A stretch of DNA of 64,000 bases from Drechslerella dactyloides (GCA_020064725.1 JAGTWJ010000003.1:1054001-1118000), one strand, 5' to 3'. Positions 38,353 to 51,647 are shown, numbered from the stretch's first letter. Notes: generated by a model not told the origin, from the letters alone. Program-made: numbers and translations.

Positions 38353-38425
38353 TACTCGGTTGCTGCCGAGTACTGTTCCCCGTGTTCGGGCGGCTTGGGA
38401 CCCAGGGTCAGGGTTCGAGCACCCG
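38353..38425. other. Cluster of short inverted repeats
   Basis: A perfect 7-bp stem (TACTCGG, loop TTGCTG, CCGAGTA) is followed within 50 bases by CCCG/CGGG, GACCC/GGGTC and GGGT/ACCC pairs. The last includes a GGTTCGA that resembles a tRNA B box, but no A box or cloverleaf fits. Confidence 0.35.
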
Positions 38426-40370
38426 CATGAGGCTTATGGATGACATTCGACGTGACCTGTCATGTCACTCCACACGTCCGCCTCGTGCAAAGCTACATCA
38501 AATCTACCGCTAACATCTTCCACACGTGAATTAGGGGCTTAAATCCGGGGTACTTTGTTTCGTAAACCAGACTGCCAGTCCTAAGGCCGGCGATGCCGGA
38601 TTGTCGGAGGCAAGGGGTACTTACAATTGAAATTTCAGACAAAGAATTCAAACTACTGAGTCGAGCTCGCCGTGACGTTCAGCTGGTAATTTAATTTACA
38701 AAGTCAAAGAGTAAAACAATAATCCTATTTTTGAACGATCGAGAACCTTGTCCGCATTGACTGCGCTATGGGGGTTCGTTTAAGCATTTTTGTACTGCGA
38801 GGGATGAAAACGCATGTTTAATGAGTTTGTCTGGAGGGTCGGGTGAGGGTTCCTGATTTGCGCGGTCTAGCCGACTGCTACTTGGATCCGAAACGCGCAA
38901 GAAAGCTTAAAGTTGGTGATTATGTCGGTGTACGGGCGCGCACGGTCAGCTGAGCTGCTGGGAGTTCGAAGCTAAAGCTGAATTTTTGTAGTCGCTGCTG
39001 CCTGGGCTGTAATGCGTTAGATCTAATAATTAGCACTGACGATGCACGGTGAAGTTCAGCCTTTGACATCATGGTGTCTTGTAAATTGCACGCATTCGCT
39101 TGATCGGCTGCTGTAGTCTATAGATCTGCTAGAAAATATCCAACACTTGGATCCGTGCAGTGCACAATTTATTCGATTCAAGATTTAATTTAGTATTATA
39201 AAAAACCCCCGACATGGCGTTGTAGCTAGGGCCATTAGCTTCGCGAATTCGATCCATCTTACAGATCAATCGTGAAGCTAGGATATTGATCAGGTACTCT
39301 TCACTCTCGCTAGATAGTCCGCATCGGGCATCTGCTCAGGTTACAGGTACCGTTATCCGGCGCAGCACGTTTTACTGCAAGGTTGCAGCTACGGAGGAAG
39401 CAACTTATCGTCGCATAATGGATATCGTGACGAGGTTGTATCTTTGTCCCTGCATACCCGTGCAGAGCAATTGCATACGTTTTGTCACGATGCTTGAATC
39501 CCCAGTATATTAAAGTTGTCGCACAGATGTCGTGACGGTCTTGGCGATTCATCTGCGTTATGCGACCAGGAACGAACCCGATGTATCTGGAAGCATGCGC
39601 CACTGCAGGCGTCCGAGACTCCGTACTTACCCAAGACTAGCTCGTTTGTGCGTGAGTTCCACAAAGTCATTGTTCGTTTGTAGGTGCGGAGAGTATTGTC
39701 GTCCGATGTATACTTCGTCATGTGCCGGCTCAAATTAAAGGACAATTGTGGCCGCAAGACACTCGCGACGGCGTCGCTTTGTCGGGTGTAATGATGTTGA
39801 TCGAGAGGCTTGTTTGACGTCGCTGTTTCAATTGCTCCGATGACTACTCTCGTCTCGCAATACGAGTTAGCCGGCTGGTAGCTATATTTACGCTTGGCCC
39901 AATTGATTAATTTACACCCCTCACCCCTGGGAAATGTAGAGCGAGAAAGCTAGGTGTGCCAGTGTACCTTGGAATCTTATCGATCAGAGCGCGAGAGTTC
40001 CAGTATCTATCAGCCGCTAGTGCGATTTTCAGAAACAGGTCCATTATGCAAGGTCTATTGTACCCAGGTACGACCTCGCGTAGAGCCATCTTCTCCGAAA
40101 GCAGTCGGGTGAAACGGACATTGAGCTTACAAGTTGGGATATCCGAGATCACAGGCAGAGACAGCCAAGATCTCGCTGTTCATGAACACTCTATGGCGAG
40201 ACCTCGAGATGGCCCATGTATTGTAGGCTGTGCTGTGTCTGTTGCATGGATGAGGAAATATCGCAAGTTTCATATTCAAGCTTGGTATTTTTTTTATCGG
40301 ATAGGCTGTATGAGCCTATAGACAAAGCTTTAAAGGGATATCGCTCTGCGACTCCGGTTCGTCATCAGAA

Positions 40371-40619
40371 TAGATAAATAGGACTGTGACATCGCTCGAA
40401 GGTATCGTTCTCTTCTCCCACCATCAGCATTCGCTGCCTCATCTTCACGCATTCATTCCTCGTCTCCTTCTCTTTCTCTCTCTACATCTAACGACAATAC
40501 ACTCTTTCTTCACGGACGTCAATTATCGTCTATATAGAATTCTCCGCAGTCCTTCATACACTATAGACAACTACCATATAGTTTATTTATTAATAATCTT
40601 TATCTATTAATTCTTCAAT
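40371..40619 (+). promoter_or_regulatory. Promoter and CT-rich leader of the repeat-protein gene
   Basis: An AT-rich TAGATAAATA element at 40,371-40,380 precedes a pyrimidine-dominated leader (about 40,405-40,500) leading to the ATG at 40,620. This arrangement is common upstream of strongly expressed fungal genes; strong expression is inferred. Confidence 0.45.
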
Positions 40620-41948
40620 ATGAAGGTTGCTATCGCTATCGCTGCCGCTGTGGCCTGCGCCGACCTGGCATACGCTACTGGCTGCAATGCCGCCTGCACC
40701 AAGATGTCCTGCTTCCCGAAGTGGTGTTCTGACGCCGGCCTTGGTAAGTTCCTCTCAGCTCTGCTACCCAAACACAATTCTGGATAGTATTTTCTGACGA
40801 TGGTCAATTGATATAAAACAGTCAAGTGGAAGACGCAAACTGTCACTAGCACTGAGAAGGTCACGACGACTGTTAACGGCGGCTATGGCAACCAGCCCAC
40901 CGTTACCAAAACTGTGACATCGACTGTGCGTGATGGCGGCTACGGCAATCCTCCATCCACAGTCACCAAGACGGTGGTATCGACGACAACTGTTAATGGC
41001 GGCTACGGCAACCAGCCTACTGTAACAAAGACAGCCACGATCACGAAGACTGTCAACGGCGGTTATGGCAATCAGCCCACCATCACGAAGACGGAAACAA
41101 AGACAGTACGCGACGAAAAGACCATAACAAAGACCGTCGGAGGAAATAATGGCTACCAACTTACCATCACCGTTACTAAAACTGTCAACAACGGTTATGG
41201 CGGCCAGACAACGACTATCACGAAGACAGTTCCGGGTAATGGCAACGGTCAAACTACCACCGTCACCAAGACCGTTAACGAAGGCAAGACTACGACAATC
41301 ACCAAGACTGTCGGTGGAAACAACGGCTACGGTGGTCAGACAACGACTATCACAAAGACGGTTCCGGGTAACGGTCAAACTACTACCGTCACCAAGACCG
41401 TCAACGAGGGCAAACCAACGACCATTACCAAGACTATTGGAGGAAACAACGGCTACCAACCTACCGTCACCGTCACCAAGACCGTTGGAGGAAACAATGG
41501 AAACCAGCCCACAGTCACTGTCACTAAGACTATCGGTGGTAACAATGGCTACCAACCCACAGTTACTGTCACCAAGACTGTCGGCGGGAACAACGGTTAC
41601 CAGCCTACTGTAACTGTCACTAAGACGGTCAACAACGGCTACGGCGGCCAGCCAACGACCATCACAAAGACAGTCCCAGGTAACAACGGTCAAACCAGTA
41701 CCGTCACTGTCACCAAGACCGTCCCCGGCAACGGCAACGGCTACAACCCACGACCAGGCCAAGGCAACAATGGCCATCGCTATGGCCAGAAGCCAGGACA
41801 CAACAACGGTCCCTCAACCATCACCAAGACTGTCTGCGGCAACAACTGCGGCAACAATGGTGGCAACCCGCAGCCGACGGTCACCGTTCACACAACGTGC
41901 ACAAAGACCGTCACAGTCACACGGCCCAACAACGGCGGGTACTACTGA
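40620..41948 (+). CDS. Secreted Thr/Val repeat protein (TVTKTV repeats)
   Basis: Exons 40620-40743 and 40822-41948 give 416 residues. A signal peptide (MKVAIAIAAAVACADLAYA) is followed by a short Cys cluster (C22, C26, C31, C36). About twenty copies of a T-[VI]-T-K-T-V unit follow, separated by Gly/Asn turns such as GGNNGYQPT, NNGYGGQ or PGNGNGQ. The C-terminus carries a CGNNC pair and one further Cys. Strict alternation of Thr with Val, Ile or Lys predicts short beta strands with one Thr-lined face, and Thr density makes heavy O-glycosylation likely. I see no GPI-attachment signal, so the protein is probably secreted or held in the wall non-covalently. The 78-base intron sits between the Cys head and the repeats. 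The 345-codon open frame on the other strand is an effect of the repeat. I do not recognise a named family. Confidence 0.8.
40856..41740 (+). repeat. In-gene tandem repeat array encoding TVTKTV units
   Basis: Imperfect tandem units of about 40-60 bases, built from ACCGTCACCAAGAC-type strands and AACAACGGCTACCAGCC-type turns. Copies at about 41,440-41,630 are the most alike, which suggests recent unit expansion. Confidence 0.75.
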
Positions 41949-44900
41949 GCAACTAACTAATGGCAGCGTTCACCCTGAACACCGCCTAGCAGTAACTAAT
42001 AGTATCTCAGCCATCAGAGCGTATTTCTGAGTTCCACTCCTTTGATTGGTTAAGATGCAGATATGCAAATGCATGCATACAAAGCATCGAGTAATATATT
42101 TCACGAAGTCATGAAGCACAGTCATAGTCCCCAACTTATCTCACATTCCTTTACATAATCATAGTACTTATATCGCACACTCCTTTCTGCATTGCTTTTG
42201 GATTGTTATTCGAGGCACCATAATACAGCCTGTACTTAATCATACCTGCAAAAAATACACATACGTTACATCAAACACTGCTTCTTAGATATTTATATAC
42301 TCTGTAAACGTTCGAACCAGTCGCAGCCTTAGGATCATAACGGTAGATCATAGTCAAAGAGTCAAATTCGCGATACCCCTAGATCGATCGCGAGAAAGAG
42401 TTGTGCGTGAAATGCGTTGCGTGGTAGTTCGAATGGCCCACCCAAAAGAGGAAATCCCAGGCGCCAAGGCCGCAGTGGAATCCCGGTAAACGGTTGCTGT
42501 GCCGGATGCACCTTCCCGCCACGCGCAGGACAACATGGCATGTTCAAAAATGGCAACAAGATACATCATCGTGGAGAAGGGCGCGAAGTCGGCGAGAGCT
42601 GTGGGAATGTTTCATCATGAGCAGAGGCATCAATTCATGACGGCGATCCGCGGATGCAATCGAGCGGCTCAAAAGTGCAGGCCGCAGGGGTCAGTGGATA
42701 CACACAAGGCGATGTTGTACTTACCGTTGCCACTGCGTTGCTAATTGTTATATTATGTTCAAGAGTCATGACACAGTCCATGTTAAAGCAGCTTTGGATC
42801 TAGATCTAGTGGAATTTTCGGGGGTATCCGAAATCCGTATGGATCTCTAGATATCCAGGATTTTAGTATCAACGGTCCACGGCGTGTCTTCCGACTCGAT
42901 CGCATTTTCAAGAACTCTGATACTACCATGGCTCAGCACTGCAAACCCATTGCATAGTCAATTGGAGTATCAACTGCGTATACTGACAGGCCTGCAATGC
43001 GGCTCTTCGCTTTGTCAATGCGCTCGAGGAGATGTCATCAGTGCATTGTGATCCATCGGTTGCTGACAGGAAGACCGTCTTCATGCGCTTGTCATCCGAC
43101 TCACGGCATTGACGCTCTACCCCAGACCCCTTGAAAACTGTATGCTACACGTGTCTATCAACGGTATATGCAGCATGACAGTAGATAGAAACATACGTAT
43201 CCGCATACACATGTATAGCATACCGTATCTCTAAGTATCTTCGCTAGCAAACACAATTGTTCCTGCTCTGTCTTGAGTTTCTCTGATATGATACCAAAAA
43301 TGGAACCTCGACGGTTCGTAACATTGAGCGGGAAATACACTACCTAGAGGACACCTATAGCCTCTGTCGCCAAGAAATACTGGTGAACGTGAAATTGAGG
43401 AACAACAGACATCGAGAGGACACTATAGACATGATGTGGAGATTGAGTTCACGAAGACAAAGAAATCTCCGACGCGAAACTCGCGTCCTTCGGCAGGAAG
43501 TTCTGGTACCGTATCGATACAACTCTCGGGTTCACTATCGATACCGCTTGACGGCGGGGTTACGAGATGTTTACGAGACAAATGTCATCGTCGATCCTAT
43601 ATTCAATCCGTCGGATGGCACGGCTGGATGCCAAATCGAGGGCATATCCTCGGGGAGTGAGAGAGAATAGCGATCAAGAGCGGTACTTGGAGGTACAAGT
43701 TTCGGGAGACGCATCACCAGCTGGCCGGACTGCAGCTTCAAAATCCTGGAGATACGGGGACACACGCACTAGCTCCCCTGAACCCCTAGCTGTAGCTCAG
43801 GGTGTGCGCGGGATCCGGGTGTCCCCGTAGGTCTATTATAGATCCACGGGCGTCTTGGGCGTAGCTTACGTACGTAGCTTATAACGCAAGATGGACACCT
43901 GTAGTCTGATAGCTGTCTGTCAAGCAGCATGCACATGCAGCTAACTAGTTAAACTCACCTAGCTATCGAGAGCTATCGTAGAGCTACAGGTCCAAGCTGG
44001 GTTTGTTGAAGGGCATGTCGAGGGTTCCGTACCAAGCCGGAGGCGAGAGGGTCCGTCTGCATGCTGCAGTGCATTCAGCGGCGGTTGAAACACATCTGAT
44101 ATTGCTGATTCGTCGGCTCTGAAGCATCTTAAAGCCAGTACGGAAGACTTAAAGCGAGGGCTCGGCCAGCAAGCGCTGGAAACGAGTCCCAGTTGCCGAG
44201 GCTGCGGGGCTTTCCTGACGCTTGCGGTGCAGCGACAGACGCACGGCGGTCCTGTTCGAGCATAGGCGGCCCATTGGCTCGTTTCAAAAGAGGATGCAGT
44301 GTCGATAAGATACCGTGATGGTAACAGGCCGTGTGCGACTCGGTCTGGGGAGTCCCCCTATCGACAGCCGCAGCCGACCCACGGGGTGCACCGTAGTTCT
44401 GTTGTTCGCTGTAGTGTCGAAGGGCCGGTTATCGAGTACTGTTGGGGGCTCTGGATTCCGGAACGAGGAGACGCATGGAAGCCGCGTCGAATGGTCTCCA
44501 CACAACAACACGCTGCCATGCACAATCCTACCTCTGGCATTGGCCGCTCGCATGAGTGCTTTGTTTTCGATCACAAAGCTACATCAAGATGCCGGTAGTG
44601 GGGCCCCACGCCCTGGTTGCAGTCTGTCTCCGATCCATAGTGTTCCCGGGTAACTAGGCTCTGGCGCTGCAATTGTAGTAGCACAGTCTGCGGTATATAC
44701 GCAGTAAGTATAGCGTCGTAGTCCTGTATATAATGCACCTAGATATAGCACCCTGCCGCTTAATATTGCCCGCGGGTCAAGCGTACTTCTGGAGCCTCGA
44801 GATCGCGAGATAGTTTTCAGAAGCTTCGTGAGAAAACAAAGTAACGGGTTCATTTGACTGGTCGACTGGGGTAGCTATTCGGGTTGCATTCCCCGGCGGG

Positions 44901-46473
44901 CTCAACTGTCTTGCTGTCGGGTGCATCCTTGGCCGTGCAGGCAAATTTTCATGCGGTACATGCACTGCGCCGCGTCGTCTCCGGAGTGCGCAGTGTAGAT
45001 TACATGTTTCTGTGTGTTTTTGTGTGTGCACAATGCAATGCATGTCATGATGATAGTTTAACAAATTCGATATTAATAACGACAGGGGTGCTCGATTGGA
45101 CCCAGAGCAAAGCTTAAATCCTGGCGAAGCTTCAAAATGTCTCTGATTCGCCGCTGTCATCTCAGGATCGGTCTTGCAGCTCGCACGATCGTTATCACAT
45201 GTGCAGCAGCGTCAATGCAATGCATGCAATACGTGCGCAGAAAGCTAGCTTAGGATTGTGATTCGAGAACAGCTTCATAGAGTTTATTATGTTTAGCGAA
45301 AGCTTCCAGCGTCCGATAGGTTCGTATAGCTTACAGCTCGCCACCTGCAAGATCTCGCAACCTCGCTTTCATGCTCTTCATTCATGGGATTCAGTTAACA
45401 GACATGTATGCTCAACTGGATAACCCTACTAGTCGACTGTCGCTGATAACTCTAATGTTATAACACGGTCTAATATCACTGCTAGCTTCTTGAGACGCCA
45501 TCTCGGAACATGATACGTCGGCTATAGACAAGGTTATGTGGAATTAGGTTATCTCGAAGCCAAATAGAATAGCTAGAGGCTATGCTTACCTGGCGACTCG
45601 TTATCGATCTGTAGGCTCCAGAGTCTTCGACCATGGATCCGAGGTGCAAGCCCGTGTAACCAGCTTCACTAGCGCCCCCACGACTATATACGGCTGTGTT
45701 AAGCGTCGAAAGAACAATTTTATTGTCCTCAACGAGATCAAGACCCTATACACTAACGGTATTATAGCAGTTGGAAAGAACAAATTAATGAGCACGCGCC
45801 ATATTCAATATAACACTATTGGACCACCTATCTACTTGACCATTGGCTATGAAACCTAGGTAGTGGCGACTACTGATAGTATACCAACATATTGGAGTTG
45901 ACTAACTGAGTATATCGTATATTGTATACTGCAGGGCCTCGATCAACTAACGTTAATAAAGCATTCAATTCCGAAATGCAGATGCACCAGGACCACTATC
46001 AGATGAGCGCTGCAGTGCTGCAGCTGTGGAATCCACTTTCACGTTCGAACATTCTGGAGCACCAATCAAGTCAATATGAATGTCAACTTGAAGTCATCTG
46101 ATCGTAAAACCACGTAAATTAAATCCCGCACGACCACCGATCCCAATGGCAAGAGCAGAATCCTCATCCCGATCCAGGGGCCCGATCCCTTATGGTTTGT
46201 GGCGTTAGCAGCCTCATGACGCGATTTACGAGCCCCGAATGTATACTCCACGTTTTCGACCGTATATTTCAATTAAGGAGCCGGCAGCCGGCTAGGCGGA
46301 TCTGATTCGTGAATACATGAATCGTCATCTAACTACAAACTGCAACAAATTTTGTGAACATCATAAGAAAGGAGCCCGGGGACAAGGTCCGAGCCACTGA
46401 TTACAAGCCATATACTAGTGGTTATCATTAATACGAACCATTGGAATGTTCGTTAATCCCTGACCAAGGAAAT
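41949..46473. other. 4.5 kb intergenic region, no supported gene
   Basis: Short overlapping frames only, none with recognisable motifs. Contains scattered TGCATGCA and GTAC-type palindromes (for example 42,068-42,078 and 43,868-43,885). No RNA gene was recognised. Confidence 0.55.
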
Positions 46474-49095
46474 CTAGAGCGTATAGATGAAATCTGGTCG
46501 CATGTCCCCACGGTCCGCAATCTCGCTCTCATCCAGACCGCTGATCCAGTGGTCCCGATCACCACGTCGTCGCTTCGCATTTTCCCTGATGAGAAGCACA
46601 TAGTTCAGGATGGATCCTCCGACCAGACACGCGGCCAGATAGATCAGCACAACCAAATGTCTAAGTTCGGTAAAATCATATCAGCAAATCTAGACTTGGT
46701 AGAATGATTGCAACAAGGTGGGTGGTAATGGATTGCACGTACCCAGGTCTGTACCACGGCGAATCCGGTCCTTGGTAAACATTTGAAGACATGACACCAT
46801 TCAAATCTAAGAATTTGTGAACCATATGTTAGCAATCGTTTCAAGCCTAATGGTGTGACTTGATACCAGGATGCGATATCATAGTGAGCCATTGGTGGTT
46901 TCAACTTACTTCCCCATCTATTAATAGCGAATTAGATGTTAGCTCCGCTGCCCAAACTCAGATGCAACCAATATTCAACTTACCCAATCACCAGCCCAAG
47001 AACAAATCCTCTCTTGTAAACACCCTCGGAATTATTTGATACCCAGGTGATCGTGTTCGCAATACAAGGATAGACGCCCATCGCCGCGAGATATGTTGCA
47101 GCATACGATAGCTTATAATTCTTGCTACCTAAAAGAATCGCATATCCCGCTACCGCGATGAGTCCAAATCCGATATTGAAGATACCTCGTTTCCTCATTC
47201 GATCTGCCAAGAAACCGACGAATATGGTGAAGACGCAGGCGATAGCGTAGACGGGGACACTATTGTACAATTGTAGAATTATCGTCAGTAATTAGGTTCA
47301 TTCGCCGGGCTTCATCAACCAGCCCACTGCATCACTTCCTTGGATTTCAACTTACGTGAGCAATTGAGCCTTTGTAGCCTTGTATCCTAGATTGTTGATA
47401 ATAGTAGGCAGGAACAACGAAAACGCGTAAAGAGCACCGTCAACCCCCATGTACCTAGGTGATAACCCTCAATGTTAGTTTCAATAGCCCGAGCCAACGT
47501 CCAACGGGATAACGGATCTTCCATACTAACATAATCATGCCCATATACGTTTTCCAATCAGACAGGCCTTGCTTGACGTATTTAAATTGGAAGGCCTCGT
47601 GGTTGGCGCTGGCCTGGTTGTCCGCACGAAGACGTCGGATGACTCGGAGACGTTCGTCTTCCGTCAGGAAGTGCGCCTCATCCGGGAAGTCAACAAGGAT
47701 AAAGTAGGAGGCCAATCCGATCAGTGCAGTCGCAATTCCTTCGAGTATCTATGGCGGTATTACCAAATTGTCAGATGGAAGACCAAACAGAAGCGTAACC
47801 GGGTCTTTAAGTGACACATACAAAGATCCACGCCCAGCCATGGAGACCTCCGATCCCGTCCATGTTTCCGATTGCAGCAGCTGCGATCGATAGTTAGCTC
47901 CGACATCCTGAATTATCAGATTCATCTGTTCAAGATTCTCCTTACCAAGAAGACCACCAAACGACCCGCTCACAGCGGCTGCAGAGAAGAAAATCGCAGC
48001 GCGAATACCGAATTCGCTTCTCTTATACCAGCAAGAGAGGTAGTAGTTGACACCGGGGAAGAGACCGGCCTCCCACAGCCCGAGCCACCACCGAGCAGCC
48101 ATTAATCCAGACCAACTAATTCATCGAGTTTCGTCAGCCACAAAGTCGCCGAAATCATGACCCGATACAACCTTCGCCAGAGAATCAAGTAGGGACGCAC
48201 GTACTTCTTGACAAATCCCATAAAGGTCATGCAGATACCCCAGACGACCATGATGATGGTAAACCAGATTCTTGGCCGCAACTTCTTGAGGAGGATATTC
48301 GAGATCGGTTCGAACACCGAGTACGAAACGAAGAAGATTGATAGTGCGGCATTGTACTGCCCGCTCGTCATATGGTGGAGATCATCTAGAATCCAGAAGT
48401 CGGAAACATTAGCATTCACCAGCGCCGTAATATATGGATCTTGTGCTGAGGTAATGTATCAGAAGAGATACAATATCAGGAACCCAATTGGCCAGGCCCC
48501 AGGATCCCAAAAATCCGAATGTCACTTTACACTGAAGTATAGACATGGACCAAGCTTGTGAAGAATGGCGAGACTATGTGGTACGGTTATATTCAACGCA
48601 ATGGTATGGTATTATTCTTACCTTGTAGACCTAGAATCTTCGCATTTCCAATGTCTATACAGCGCGCAACACAATATCAGCATCACGGTTGTTGTAAAGC
48701 CCGATACAGTAGGTGGTAATTAAGTACTTGTACGATCCAAGAACGACGCGAGATATAGGACGCAAAGCCATGGAATAAGCCTGTTTAGAAGGTGAGCCGG
48801 TTGCCGAGGAAATGTTTTCAGAGTCGGATGCATGCCGGTGCGTACCTCCAGTCGAGCTTCCGAACTAATTGGCGATCCTGTTGGTAGGTTAGTATTAGTG
48901 TACAGTTCTGATATCATGATATAAAATTGCGAATAGCTAGATAAGAGAGGTGATGTCTGAGATTGTAGGGCGTACCAATTCCGCCCTTTCCTCGTCCGAT
49001 TTACCCTCATCTGGATCGCGGATAGGGTCCTGGTACTGATTATAGTTTTCCGCCTCCTCGAGCGCTGCCTTCTCACTATCTTTTATCGCAGACAT
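46474..49095 (-). CDS. MFS transporter, Dal5-like anion:cation symporter family
   Basis: A 12-helix plasma-membrane permease of the family that includes allantoate (Dal5), nicotinate (Tna1) and other carboxylate carriers; the substrate is not predictable here. Exons (minus): 49095-48976, 48877-48846, 48780-48728, 48654-48622, 48385-48205, 48115-47946, 47880-47822, 47748-47531, 47454-47356, 47259-46984, 46917-46910, 46806-46743, 46660-46474. They sum to 1,500 bases and 499 residues with all frames kept. Family marks: VRKLDWRLIPWLCVLYLASFLDRTNIGNAK at the first helix, FVSYSVFEPISNILLKKLRPR, AGLFPGVNYYLSCWYKRSEFGIRAA, and WVSNNSEGVYKRGFVLGLVIGWGNLNGVMSSNVY. The N- and C-termini are charged and cytosolic. 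One intron is long (236 bases) and one exon is only 8 bases. No damage is seen. Confidence 0.92.
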
Positions 49096-51647
49096 TGTGT
49101 AATGTCAACGTTCAACGCCAACGTCGATGTGCTTTAGGCTTGAACAATTTGCAAAAAAAATGGCCCGAAACGTTAAAAAAGGCCTCGTAACCAGCGAATC
49201 GGTCCTGCGAGTGTTCTATTGATTGATTAAACCAGGAGCCAGACAACGGCGATCGACGAGGTGGACGCTGCTCTTGCTTTATACATTGGCAAATTTCTTA
49301 CAATCCAGCATTTGAGCGCTGCCGCTAGCCCGGGCGAGTATCACAGAAGAAACTCTACGAACTCAACGCTACCTGCCCTTGCTACTCCCCTCACAAGACC
49401 AGCCAGTCTACAGACATCCCGAGCAGGGTTGGTCATACGTGCATGGTTGTGGCCGCCCATGTTCCCTAGTTTGCGGGCATGTAGTCCTGCGTTGCAGGCC
49501 ATTGCCATGGTCTGATAGAGCATCCATGATGTAACGCCCTGGCTTGTCGCACAACAAACCGCAAATCGTCGCATGCACGGTTACAAAACCGGAATGAACT
49601 CGCAGATACCAAGGTCCAGCGCGATACAGGTATATCGCGTGTTCGTCTCGGGGCAGGTCGCAGTGGCTAGTCCCCGTCGGTCTGGCTCCGCAAAGCGCAA
49701 TTGGAGCTTGGCGGTGTGGAAGGTGTGGAGAAGAAGCTTTCTGGGGAACCTCGGCAGCAGATTCTCCGTCTTGGTGCAGGACCTTGGATAGCCAACCTCG
49801 CCAAGCAGGCGCCGTCGACAGGCAGCTAGTAGCCTTTTGGGTTGACGACGAGACTTTTCGACGGCAAATGTGGAGACTTTCTCGATTACAAATGCATCTA
49901 GGCTTAAGCTTGTCTGCTACTTCCTTCGACCTATGTCGCAGTCGAGTCCTGCATGCTTACATCAAGAAAAATTCAGTTATCTTGCTCTTTACATATTCAC
50001 ACGGCAAGGCCGCTTGTGGAACAGTCATGATGATTGTGATTCCATGACTGTGGTTACGATATCACAAACGTACAGGAAGACCGCTCCATACGCGTATTCC
50101 AAGGTGCGAAGTGGGATTTTATGCCCGTATCCGGATATGCTACTCCTCAGATGGCCCAGAGTGTTCCCAGGAATCGACTAGACGATCAAAATTTTATCGG
50201 TCAGGGAGCGGGGGTAGGCTCGGTAGTCGACCAGGTCATGTCAGGCGAACCTCCCGCCCGGTGAGTTTCTTGAGAAGCGAGCGCTCGAAAACTTTGACTA
50301 CTCATTAATGTTGGGGTAACCCACCCATGATCGGTTGTCCCGACGGTTAGAACTTATGCGGAGAGATGGAAGTCTCAGTCGGTGGGTTTCGATCACGACT
50401 ATTGAATTGACGCAGCTGCCTAGATCTTTAATAATGTTGGCACTGGGCTTGGTATCTTTCTTGTTCCTATATTGGCCCGTGTGGCATGACTCGATAGAGA
50501 TTCTATTCGAGTTTTTCCGAATATAGTGGTGTTGTGGGGGTAATTTCGGGGCACCGATATCATTAGCTATCGGATGTCGATATCAGAGGTATCTGAGTGC
50601 TTAAATGTTGTATGTAGGAATATGATCCGAGCCAAGTCTGCCGAAGTTCACTGCCGCAGGAACGCAACCGACACACGTGGTGTAATTGAAGACTTGGCAC
50701 ATGCTCGAGCTCGCTGAAAGTTATAGCTCGATTGCAATTTCGATGGATATCCGGATGTTGAGGTGGTGAAGACCTCTTAACCTGGACGACAGTGGCGCTA
50801 TGGCTACAGCTGCATGCATGACCCCATGCATGCACCACTCCCTTTCGCCCGGATGGTTCGTCTCGAGACAAGATCATGGCTAGATAAGGTTGGCCGAGGA
50901 GCCACTTTGTTGCAATGTAGGTCGACATCTACAATTCTAATTAATATGTAAACGCTGTCCTGCAGCGCTGAGACGGTCGAGTTATAATTTTTCCACCATT
51001 CGCCAGCTATCCTAATCGCACTGGAGCCTGAAGGAGGGCATTAGGAGCCCCACAAGAGCCCCGCAGCACCTGACACCCACCTCGGTAATGATGGGAATCA
51101 TCAATCGTCTATCATGACAGATTCGAACTTTTCAATAGCTTCCATCTTTCCTTGAGTTCGGCCATAAGGGCTCATAATTACCCTCGGTTCGCGGATGTTT
51201 TTGAGCATCAACCCACTAGCAAATCTATCGATACCGATAATATCTCGCAGCTCGCATCCACCCTTACCCAGTTCAGTCAACGATCAAATCGGTTTCACGC
51301 AGGTCGCCCCAGAAACACGTGTGAATGAAGTGACAGAAATTATTGAAATGCATTAATTTACCTGAGCTAGAGGTATTAAACGGAGACAAAATGGTATCTT
51401 AACAGAGACAGCTTGCTGGAACCCGAAAACGCCACTTCAATGCTTGCCCGAGGACATATCGACACATAATAATGCATATTGTTTACAAATGATGGATGAA
51501 AGGATGGAAGAGAAGGGGAAAAAAATCAAACGCTCGCTCGCTATGATTTTATACATCTTGGTCGTGCCTCGGATAATATGGGATTGTAGGGGGACAAAGG
51601 AAATGGAAGGGGGGATCACAGTTGATGATGCCTAACATAGGCACATC
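49096..51647. other. 2.5 kb intergenic region, no supported gene
   Basis: Upstream of the transporter and 3' of the membrane-protein gene. Short frames without motifs. Palindromic TGCATGCA copies lie at 50,812-50,833. Confidence 0.55.

Larger units (their letters stand above)
37893..40619. other. 2.7 kb intergenic region, no supported gene
   Basis: No convincing frame. A run of small hairpins lies at 38,353-38,425. The last 250 bases are the promoter and pyrimidine-rich leader of the repeat-protein gene. Confidence 0.55.

Noticed and set aside
38404..38420. tRNA B-box-like GGTTCGAGCAC
   Set aside because: No matching A box, anticodon arm or acceptor stem could be laid out.
40764..41801. 345-codon open frame on the minus strand
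   Set aside because: It is the complement of the TVTKTV repeat array; repeat codons keep the opposite frame open. The plus strand has signal peptide, intron and ordered repeats.
42308..42322. B-box-like GGTTCGAAC on the minus strand
   Set aside because: The flanks do not form a T stem and no A box lies upstream.
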